Shown: positions 1 through 6,200 of the stretch, in pieces
How positions within the stretch are numbered: position 1 is the stretch's first letter
How the letters are laid out: every line of letters starts with the position of its first letter
Assembly (NCBI GenBank): GCA_937141995.1
Contig: CAKZQX010000689.1
Span: 1-6,520, forward strand
DNA length: 6,520 nt
Direction of reading: 5' to 3'
Origin: an uncultured Chloroflexaceae bacterium
Lineage (GTDB): Bacteria; Chloroflexota; Chloroflexia; Chloroflexales; Chloroflexaceae
The notes under the pieces: model-generated
Told to the model about the DNA's origin: nothing
What the model saw: the letters and a program-made list of their open reading frames with translations, nothing else
Databases searched by the model: none
Position numbers and translations under genes: made by a program

Positions 1-24
1 AGTTGCACATCGTGCAACTTTTTT
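1..24 (+). terminator. Rho-independent terminator of a gene upstream of the window
   Basis: Bases 1-8 (AGTTGCAC) are perfectly complementary to bases 12-19 (GTGCAACT) around a 3-nt loop. The last base of the stem begins a run of six T (19-24). This hairpin plus U-tract is the classic intrinsic terminator layout on the plus strand, so a plus-strand gene probably ends just before the window. The stem may extend further left, beyond what can be seen. The minus-strand reading has the T-run on the wrong side for ending the flavoprotein gene, although the hairpin itself is symmetrical. Confidence 0.6.
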
Positions 25-44
25 GTGCAAAAGATTGAAATCTT

Positions 45-107
45 CCGCCCTGCCGGAGGCGACATTCCCTGTCGGGTCAGGAACCGCGTCACGCGTGTCA
101 ATAACAC
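45..107 (+). repeat. Degenerate intergenic repeat, copy 1
   Basis: Bases 45-102 align without gaps to 1691-1748, with 48 of 58 positions identical by hand count. The first 18 bases (CCGCCCTGCCGGAGGCGA) are identical in both copies. The core can fold through CGCC/GGCG. The 3' arm (82-100) resembles the arms at 1728-1746 and 1891-1907. A stretch GTGCAAAAGA lies just before this copy (25-34) and also just after copy 2 (1762-1771), so the family unit may be longer than the aligned part. The copy sits between the upstream terminator and the 3' end of the flavoprotein gene. It has no coding appearance. It is a REP-like or small non-autonomous element by appearance only; the family is not one I recognise. 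Confidence 0.6.
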
Positions 108-111
108 GCGT
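91..111. other. Perfect 8-bp hairpin downstream of the flavoprotein gene
   Basis: ACGCGTGT at 91-98 pairs with ACACGCGT at 104-111 around a 5-nt loop. It lies 32 bases beyond the minus-strand stop codon at 143-145, so it could stall or stabilise the 3' end of that transcript. No T-tract follows on either strand, so it is not a standard intrinsic terminator. It overlaps the 3' arm of repeat copy 1 and may simply be part of that element. Confidence 0.4.
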
Positions 112-142
112 AACTATGTATGTTGTGATATCAGGCTAGGCA

Positions 143-1132
143 CTACCCGCTCTTCAGCGCTCGCTCGTAGACTGCCGGGTGCGACAGCAGGTAGTCGTAG
201 GCACGCAGGCCCGCGCGGGCACCCTCACCAATCGCGATCAATACCTGCTCGCCAAAGGCGGTGGTGACATCACCCGCCGCAAACAGTCCCGGCACCGTGC
301 TCTCATTCTTCTGGTCGATCACAATGAAGCCATGCGGATCAATTTCGGCCACACCCTTCACCAGCTCGCTATTGGGTTGCAGGCCCATATCCACAAACGC
401 AGCGTCCACATGCAGGGAGCGCGTTTCCCCGTTGTGCGTCACAATAATCTGCTCAATGGTTGACACACCCTGTATTTCGCGGACGCCGGCTCCTTCGAGA
501 ATCTCGACGTTGGGGCGCTGTTTCAACACATCAATCATAGGTGCGTTCGCCGGTACTGCTTCCGGCTCAATCAGGAAGACCTTCTGCGCCGAGCGCGATA
601 GCTCAACCGCGCCGCGCAGTGCCCGCTCTGATGTGCCAATCACGGCGGCAATTTTGCCTTCAAGCAGGATTGCATGGGTTGTGGGGGAATAACCAATGCC
701 CATCCCCAGGAATTCCCGTGCTCCCGGCACTTCCAGGTTGCGGGGGGTGACACCGGTAGCCACGACCACTGCCGCGCCTTTCTTCACCCCATTGCGCGCC
801 GTCTCAACATGGAAATAGTCTCCCACCTTTGTCACGCGTACCGCGCGATCCCGGAGTGTTACTCCGGAGCGTGTTTTGACCTGGCGCTCAAACAGATGCA
901 CTGTTTCTTCACCCGCCAGTTGCGCCTCGCCAACCGGCTGCTCCTCCGGAAATGCCAGATGAACCAGGATATGGCCGACCAGGTAATCTTCCTCGGAGCG
1001 CAGGGTGAGCCGATTGCCGGTCTTGCCCCCTAACTGCTCATAGATGACCAGTACGTTGAGATGCTTACCCAGGGCCGATGAGGTGGCCGACAGTGCGGCT
1101 GCACCGCCACCAATAATAATGAGGTCATGCAT
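143..1132 (-). CDS. Cysteine-free thioredoxin-reductase-like FAD-dependent oxidoreductase
   Basis: A 329-residue cytoplasmic flavoprotein of the class II pyridine nucleotide-disulfide oxidoreductase fold, close to the usual length of bacterial thioredoxin reductases. Visible motifs are an N-terminal FAD-binding strand and glycine turn (LIIIGGGAAALSA, residues 4-16), the ATG motif VVVATGVTPR (122-131), and the C-terminal FAD motif TVPGLFAAGDV (279-289), with Asp288 expected to contact FAD. The segment that aligns with the redox loop of thioredoxin reductase reads GMGIGYSPTTH (143-153), so both CxxC cysteines are replaced (Ser149, Thr152), and the whole protein has no cysteine. The second nucleotide site is also altered: GTSERA (166-171) instead of GGGxxA, and no HRRxxxR NADPH signature follows. 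It therefore probably does not reduce thioredoxin by the standard route. A ferredoxin/flavodoxin-type reductase or a non-catalytic homologue are alternatives; the substrate is unknown. The start at 1132 is chosen over one nine codons upstream because of its Shine-Dalgarno. The gene is transcribed away from the rest of the window and looks monocistronic. Confidence 0.85.
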   Translation of the reverse strand: MHDLIIIGGGAAALSATSSALGKHLNVLVIYEQLGGKTGNRLTLRSEEDYLVGHILVHLAFPEEQPVGEAQLAGEETVHLFERQVKTRSGVTLRDRAVRVTKVGDYFHVETARNGVKKGAAVVVATGVTPRNLEVPGAREFLGMGIGYSPTTHAILLEGKIAAVIGTSERALRGAVELSRSAQKVFLIEPEAVPANAPMIDVLKQRPNVEILEGAGVREIQGVSTIEQIIVTHNGETRSLHVDAAFVDMGLQPNSELVKGVAEIDPHGFIVIDQKNESTVPGLFAAGDVTTAFGEQVLIAIGEGARAGLRAYDYLLSHPAVYERALKSG

Positions 1133-1138
1133 GTTCTG

Positions 1139-1144
1139 CCTCCC
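1139..1144 (-). promoter_or_regulatory. Ribosome binding site fixing the start of the flavoprotein gene
   Basis: On the minus strand GGGAGG lies 6 nt before the ATG at 1132-1130. The alternative in-frame ATG at 1159-1157 would place this sequence inside the coding region and would add nine residues ahead of the FAD-binding strand, which normally begins within a few residues of the N-terminus. Confidence 0.75.
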
Positions 1145-1233
1145 TAATACGTGTATCATCTTCGATACCGGTAGGGCTGCGCGTCGGGTGTTCTCTCCCG
1201 TCGTCCTACCACGTTATCGATTGCCCGCTTGAT

Positions 1234-1251
1234 TGACGCAGCTTTGCGTCA
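1234..1251. other. Perfect 7-bp tetraloop hairpin
   Basis: TGACGCA (1234-1240) pairs with TGCGTCA (1245-1251) around the loop GCTT. It lies about 100 bases upstream of the flavoprotein start. It could be an operator-like palindrome or a transcript hairpin in the 5' leader; nothing in the sequence settles which. No T-tract follows directly on either strand. Confidence 0.35.
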
Positions 1252-1472
1252 GCGTTCGCGTACTATCTGCCGCCGATGAACGGCAGTCGGTTGCCTCTCC
1301 GCTGGTGGTGCCCGGTATGCGCCGGTTTTATCCGGCAGGTTGACTGCCCGGCAGAAATGCAGACAGCCGAAGTATACCCCATCGCGGAAATGAGCGTACC
1401 TCTACCATACCAGCGTCAGTTACAACAGAGTCGCACACCCGGCAGTGTGTTACGAATTGCAGTATAATATGG

Positions 1473-1502
1473 TTGGACTTGCATCGTACAACATAGTATA
1501 AC
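1473..1502 (+). promoter_or_regulatory. Candidate sigma-70-type promoter
   Basis: TTGGAC (1473-1478) and TATAAC (1497-1502) are separated by 18 nt, a reasonable match to the -35/-10 consensus. A second perfect -10-like box, TATAAT, lies just upstream at 1463-1468 but has no convincing -35 partner. The local AT-richness contrasts with the GC-rich surroundings. The nearest plus-strand gene starts some 450 bases downstream at 1958, so if real this promoter would make a long leader through repeat copies 2 and 3, or a non-coding transcript. Confidence 0.35.
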
Positions 1503-1642
1503 GCTATCTACCGTTTTATGTCATCCTGTGGCGCGAATGGGCGCGCTGCCTGACCCGCGCGCTGCTTCTCTCGTCTGCGCAGTGTATCGGCGAGGACTTC
1601 GTATCTCCGACAGTAGCACATCGGCACTTATCCATCTGTTAC

Positions 1643-1746
1643 TGACACGAGGTACGCGGTCGGTTCCAAACCAGGTGTCTGTCTGGACAACCGCCCTGCC
1701 GGAGGCGAAAATTCCTTTTGGGTCAGTGACCGCGTACCTCGTGTCA
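1643..1746. repeat. Perfect 19-bp inverted repeat bounding a 104-bp unit
   Basis: Bases 1643-1661 (TGACACGAGGTACGCGGTC) are the exact reverse complement of 1728-1746, with 66 nt between. The right arm is the 3' part of repeat copy 2, so the left arm is an inverted copy of the same module. The unit resembles a miniature inverted-repeat element in size and symmetry, but no flanking target-site duplication is evident and it has no coding capacity. As RNA it could form a long stem-loop, with the CGCC/GGCG core hairpin in its loop. Confidence 0.7.
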
Positions 1747-1754
1747 ATGAGCAC
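1691..1754 (+). repeat. Degenerate intergenic repeat, copy 2
   Basis: This is the second copy of the element at 45-107. The 18-base core at 1691-1708 is identical, followed by a shared GGGTCAG (1720-1726), ACCGCGT (1729-1735) and CGTGTCAAT (1740-1748). It is followed closely by GTGCAAAAGA (1762-1771), which in copy 1 precedes the core. Copy 2 differs from copy 1 in having an inverted partner arm on its left side at 1643-1661. Confidence 0.65.
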
Positions 1755-1811
1755 ATGTTTGTGCAAAAGAATACAAGAGTACGATGTTGCCGCCGGCGAA
1801 GTTGGTGTCTG

Positions 1812-1842
1812 GGTCCGGCACCAGGCCGGAATGATCCGGACC
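1812..1842. other. 7-bp inverted repeat upstream of the protease gene
   Basis: GGTCCGG (1812-1818) is complementary to CCGGACC (1836-1842) across 17 nt. Within it, CCGGA (1826-1830) can alternatively pair with TCCGG (1835-1839). It lies about 115 bases before the protease start codon, in a position suited to a leader hairpin or operator. No function can be assigned from sequence alone. Confidence 0.35.
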
Positions 1843-1890
1843 ATGTACATCCTATCAGTACCCCACGTTACACGGTGGGCGTAAAAAACC

Positions 1891-1915
1891 GACCGCGTCC
1901 GTCGTGTTATTGCAC
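1891..1915 (+). repeat. Degenerate intergenic repeat, copy 3 (3' arm only)
   Basis: GACCGCGT then TCGTGT and a terminal GCAC match the 3' arm of copy 2 (1728-1754) with a few substitutions and a 2-nt gap. Directly upstream, CCCAC (1862-1866) and GTGGG (1875-1879) form a small hairpin followed by CGTAAAAAA, which occupies the place of the core hairpin and GGCGAAAA of copy 2. The similarity is short and could be partly chance. The element ends about 40 bases before the protease start. Confidence 0.4.
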
Positions 1916-1945
1916 AGAGCATGACATGAGCCGCTTGCAATTCCC

Positions 1946-1949
1946 GGAG
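1946..1949 (+). promoter_or_regulatory. Ribosome binding site of the protease gene
   Basis: GGAG is placed 8 nt before GTG (1958) and 11 nt before ATG (1961). The spacing slightly favours the GTG as the start. Confidence 0.5.
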
Positions 1950-1957
1950 TTACGTCT

Positions 1958-3112
1958 GTGATGAGATTATCTATCCGCTTCCGCGCTGTTGTCCTCCTGC
2001 CGCTCTTGCTTGTGACGCTGTCTCACTGCCGGTTCGTCAATGATGCTACTGAGCCGGTGGTCCAGCAGCCAACACCCCTTCCGGTCGAACCGACGCCCGT
2101 GCCGCCAACCGCTACGCCCGTACCTTCCCCGGTACCAGGCCTGGGAGCCAATGGTGCGGTTGTGGCCGAGGTGTTTAACCAGGTCGCCCCGGCGGTAGTG
2201 CGGATTCAACTGCGCGATGGTCTGGGCTCAGGCTTCCTGCTTGATGATCAGGGGCATATTGTCACCAACAATCATGTGGTCGAAAATCAGTCGCGGGTGC
2301 GAGTGCTCTTCACCGGGCTGTTTGAAACCCAGGGCCGCGTGGTGGGAACCGATCCCGACAGCGATCTGGCTGTCATCCAGGTTGATGCGGTGCCTCCCGA
2401 CGTTGAGCCGATCCCACTGGGTGACTCGGATGAACTGCAGGTCGGTCAGCTTACGATTGCGATTGGCAACCCGCTGGGACAGGATCGCACCGTGACGACC
2501 GGGATTATCAGCGCGCTCGGTCGTACCCTGGCCGAGACGCCGGCGGGTTTCTCCATCGGCGGGATTGTGCAGACCGACGCGGCGATTAATCCGGGTAACT
2601 CCGGCGGACCCCTGCTCAATGCCCAGGGCGAAGTGATTGGCGTGAACACTGCAATTGCGACTATTCCCAACCAGTTTGGCGGGAGCCAGGCGAGTCAGGG
2701 CATTGGCTTTGCGGTGCCGATCAACCTGGTGAAGCGCGTCGCGCCCGCGCTGATCGAGCAGGGCCGCTATGAGCATCCTTACCTGGGGATTGGCATTGGC
2801 GAGCCGATTACCACATTGATCGCCGAACAGGAGGAGTTGCCCGCGCCCGGCATTCCCATCAGTCCGAATGATCCCGATGGACCGACCGCGCGCGCCGGTC
2901 TGCGCGAGCAGGTGATCCTGACGGCCGTCGATGGGCAGGAAGTTGCCTCGAGTGATGATATTATCTCCTACCTCGAGTTGCAGAAGCAACCGGGTGATAC
3001 GGTAACTCTGACAGTGGTCAATGCGCGGGGAGAACAATCCGACATTCAGGTAGAATTGGGAGCCCGCCCCGGTAGCACAGCGGGGCCGGACTCGCGCAAT
3101 CCTTTCCCATGA
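1958..3112 (+). CDS. Exported HtrA/DegP-family serine protease with one PDZ domain
   Basis: A 384-residue S1C protease that would cleave misfolded or specific envelope proteins outside the membrane. The N-terminus has Arg residues and a hydrophobic stretch (residues 10-21), then Cys24 in the context TLSHC, giving a possible but imperfect lipobox. A Thr-Pro-rich linker (about 36-60) tethers the protease domain (about 66-265). The catalytic triad is visible: His106 in TNNHVV, Asp136 in DSDLAVI and Ser215 in NPGNSGGP. One PDZ domain follows (about 273-368), beginning HPYLGIGIG, where YLGI is the expected peptide-carboxylate-binding loop; the usual GLRPGDVI reads GLREQVI (314-320). The length fits a single-PDZ HtrA. 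The GTG at 1958 has GGAG (1946-1949) 8 nt upstream; the next codon, ATG at 1961, is an equally possible start and changes nothing functional. The CheB/CheR hybrid gene follows 136 bp downstream on the same strand. The family call is firm; substrate and exact symbol (degP/htrA-like) are not resolvable. Confidence 0.93.
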   Translation: MMRLSIRFRAVVLLPLLLVTLSHCRFVNDATEPVVQQPTPLPVEPTPVPPTATPVPSPVPGLGANGAVVAEVFNQVAPAVVRIQLRDGLGSGFLLDDQGHIVTNNHVVENQSRVRVLFTGLFETQGRVVGTDPDSDLAVIQVDAVPPDVEPIPLGDSDELQVGQLTIAIGNPLGQDRTVTTGIISALGRTLAETPAGFSIGGIVQTDAAINPGNSGGPLLNAQGEVIGVNTAIATIPNQFGGSQASQGIGFAVPINLVKRVAPALIEQGRYEHPYLGIGIGEPITTLIAEQEELPAPGIPISPNDPDGPTARAGLREQVILTAVDGQEVASSDDIISYLELQKQPGDTVTLTVVNARGEQSDIQVELGARPGSTAGPDSRNPFP

Positions 3113-3236
3113 TATTGATCTGGTATCATGAGCGTATACCGGGCTCCCGCTGCCGTACCCGAGAAGCCGACCGGCGTGCCGGAGCCTAACGACCACACAC
3201 ATGCACCATCAGGCGATCCGGAGTTAAAGCTATTGT

Positions 3237-3240
3237 GGAG
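3237..3240 (+). promoter_or_regulatory. Ribosome binding site fixing a GTG start for the CheB/CheR hybrid
   Basis: GGAG lies 8 nt before the GTG at 3249 and 5 nt before another GTG at 3246. An in-frame stop (TAA at 3225-3227) closes the frame upstream, and the first in-frame ATG lies inside the CheB domain, after its catalytic serine. A GTG start at 3249 (less likely 3246) is therefore required. Confidence 0.7.
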
Positions 3241-3248
3241 AAGTTGTG

Positions 3249-6200
3249 GTGAATACTAATTCTCAGAACTCTGAGCATACTCCGACAGATGAGCAGCACC
3301 CCGCGCCGGAAACAGAAACTGTGCAGCAGATCCATGCGCCAACCGATGAAGCTGCTCCTGAAGATACATCACCACCGGCAGCGGATAAACTCTTTCCCAT
3401 TGTCGGTATCGGTGCATCTGCCGGTGGCCTGGATGCATTTGAGAAGTTTTTTACCAATATGCCGTCCGACAGGGGCATTGCTTTTGTCCTGGTGCAACAT
3501 CTTGACCCGACCCACGAGAGTATGCTGGTGGATATTATCCAGCGCTATACGCACATGGAGGTTGTGCAGGTTGCCAACGGCATGGCCGTTCAACCCAACT
3601 GCGTATATATCATCCCGCCGAACCGGGACATTGCGCTACGTGACGGAAAACTGCACCTCTCGCAACCGGAAATGGCGCGTGGGCTGCGCCTGCCGATTGA
3701 CTTCTTTTTTCGCTCCCTGGCGGCGGAACTGCACGAACGCGCTATCTGTATTATTCTGTCGGGAACGGGGACCGACGGCACGCTGGGCCTGCGCGCTATC
3801 AAGGGTGAGGGCGGCATGGCTATGGTCCAGTCACCGCCATCATCACGTTATGATGGCATGCCGCAGAATGCCATTGCCACCGACATGGTTGACTACACGC
3901 TCTCCCCGGAAGATATGCCCCAGCAGTTGCTGCAATATGTCCGACAAGAGTTTACAACCGACCAGCGCAAGGCCGAGCCCCGTCTGGTCCAACCGACCGA
4001 TACCGACGCACTGCACCAGGTATTTATGGCCCTACGCAACCGGACCGGGCATGACTTCTCGCACTACAAAACCAATACGGTCATGCGCCGTATCGAGCGC
4101 CGCATGACCGTCAACCAGATTGAGCGGGTGTCGGACTATGTGCGCTTTCTGTGCCAGAACAACCAGGAGGTGGAGACGCTTTTCCGGGAGATGCTGATCG
4201 GCGTGACCAGCTTCTTTCGGGACCGGGAGGCTTTCAATGCACTGCGGCAGAAAGTCATATCAAAGGTGATAGAACAGCATAAACCGGGACAGACCATACG
4301 GGTCTGGGTGCCCGGTTGCTCAACCGGCGAGGAGGCCTACTCGATTGCGATATTGCTGTGCGAGGCACTGGATGTCTTGGATCAGCCGTACAATATTCAG
4401 ATCTTTGCAACAGATATTGATAGCCATGCCATTGACAAGGCCCGCGCCGGGATTTACCCGAATAGTATTGCGGCTGATGTTTCACCGGAACGCCTGCAAC
4501 GCTTTTTTAGCAAAAAAGACAATACTTATCAGGTGAACAAACAGATCCGTGATGTCGTCGTTTTTGCCGTGCAGAGCGTCATCAAAGATCCGCCCTTCTC
4601 CGGCCTTGACCTGATTAGTTGCCGCAACCTGCTGATCTATTTGAGTAGCGAACTGCAGAAAAAAGTCATTCCGCTGTTTCACTATGCATTGAAACCGGGC
4701 GGCTTTCTCTTCCTGGGTACCTCCGAAACCCTGGGCGAGTTGGCTCATCTCTTCACCACCATTGATCGGAAGTGGGCCATTTTCCAGCGCTCAATCGAAG
4801 CAATGCCGGTAAAGATACCGCCGGACTTTCCGACCAAAACTTCCCGCAAACCGTATCCGGCGCAACAACCGGCTCCGTCATCATCCAGGCCGGTTAAACC
4901 GAATCTCCGCACACTGACCGAACAGGCACTCCTCGAAACGTATGCACCACCCTGCGTGCTGATCAACCCCCATGGCGATATTCTCTATGTGTATGGTCGC
5001 ACCGGCAAATATCTGGAACCGGCGGCGGGCGAGGCCAGTTTTAACATCTTGCGTATGGCGCGCGAAGGTTTGCAGCGTGTGCTCCCCACCCTCATCCGCG
5101 AAGTGCAGGCCGGTACGGCAGAAATCTACCGCGAAGGCATCCGCATTGCTACCAATGGTGATATGCAGGTGGTGAACCTGCGCATGCGCCATGTATCGCA
5201 GGGTATAATCATGGTGACATTCGAGGATGTCGCCCTGCTTGAACCGGTCGCGTCACCCCCGGAGCAATCCGCAGATACGCCTGAGGAAAAAGGCCAGCGC
5301 CTCGCAGCCTTGGAGCAGAAGTTAGACTCGACCCGAGAGTACCTGCAAACGACGATTGAGGAGTTACAGGCATCAAATGAAGAAGTAAAATCCTCGAACG
5401 AGGAGTTACAATCCACCAACGAGGAGTTACAATCCACCAACGAAGAACTTGAGACCTCCAAAGAAGAACTGCAATCAGTCAACGAAGAACTGGTGACAGT
5501 CAACACGGAGTTGCGCAGCAAAGTTGAACAATTAAGGCAGATTAATAATGATCAGAAAAACCTGCTTGTCAGTATGGAAGTTGGTGTCATCTTTCTTGAT
5601 AAGCAACTGCATGTTGTTCGCTTTACCCCGGCCATCAACCAGGTCGTGAACCTGATCGAGTCAGACATCGGCCAGCCCCTGGAAGATCTGATGCCCCGGC
5701 TCAGCAATATCGATCTGATGCAGAAAACGCAACATGTGCTGAAAACGCTGGAATACTGTGAAGAAGAGGTCTCTACCCGCGATGATCGCTGGTACCTCAT
5801 GCGGATTATTCCCTATCGTACCACGGAAAATGTTGTCGAAGGATTGATTTTGACCTTTGCCGACATTACCTACCAGAAACAGGTGCAGGAGGAACTGCGC
5901 TACCTCTCACAGGCACTGGAGCAGGGATCCACGATCCTCTTTATCACCAACCTGCAGGGTGATATTGAGTATGTGAATCCGCAGTTCAACAATGTGACGG
6001 GGTATACGTCCGAGAGCATCCTGGGGCAAAATGTGCGTATTCTGCTGACCGAACAGGATCTCGATGTGTCTTTTGCGCCGATTTGTAAGCAGGTCAGCAT
6101 GGGCGAGGAGTGGCGTGGTGAGATGTATAGTCGGCGGGAGAATGGTGAAGTCTACTGGCTCTGGCTGGTCGGATCGCCAATTCGTGATAAAACCGGTACA

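Larger units (their letters stand above)
1133..1957. other. Long non-coding intergenic region between divergent genes
   Basis: About 825 bases lie between the 5' ends of the minus-strand flavoprotein gene and the plus-strand protease gene. Open frames exist here (the longest are 118 and 139 codons, overlapping on opposite strands), but they have no good start context, no recognisable motifs and span the repeats, so I do not call them genes. The region holds small hairpins at 1234-1251, 1268-1285 (TGCCG/CGGCA), 1321-1336 (GCCGG/CCGGC) and 1434-1449 (CACAC/GTGTG), a candidate promoter near 1473-1502, repeat copies 2 and 3, and a 7-bp inverted repeat at 1812-1842. No tRNA, riboswitch or known structured RNA was recognised. 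Confidence 0.6.

Noticed and set aside
1394..1402. GCGTACCTC match to the inverted-repeat arm as a further repeat copy
   Set aside because: Only nine bases match and the flanks do not align convincingly; chance similarity is likely.
1861..1888. Hairpin CCCAC/GTGGG followed by a run of A as a terminator
   Set aside because: The tract after the stem is A, not T, on the plus strand, and on the minus strand the T-run comes before the stem; there is also no gene ending nearby.
45..1915. The three repeat copies as a CRISPR array
   Set aside because: The copies are widely and irregularly spaced, divergent, and one has an inverted partner; there are no regular spacers and no cas genes.
1521..1940. 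Overlapping open frames of 139 (minus) and 118 (plus) codons in the intergenic region
   Set aside because: They lie on opposite strands over the same bases, run through the inverted repeat, show no recognisable motif, and lack a convincing ribosome binding site.
3171..3182. CCGG-CGTG-CCGG hairpin as the terminator of the protease gene
   Set aside because: It has only a short stem and no T-tract follows, so there is no support for intrinsic termination between the protease and the CheB/CheR gene.
2228..3202. 324-codon open frame antisense to the protease gene
   Set aside because: It is the mirror of a clearly coding GC-rich gene with an intact catalytic triad; its own translation has no recognisable domain.
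3289..4107. 272-codon plus-strand frame starting with ATG inside the CheB region
   Set aside because: It is shifted relative to the real frame, which carries all CheB and CheR motifs and stays open from 3249 to 6520; the shifted translation is Trp/Arg/Cys-rich noise.
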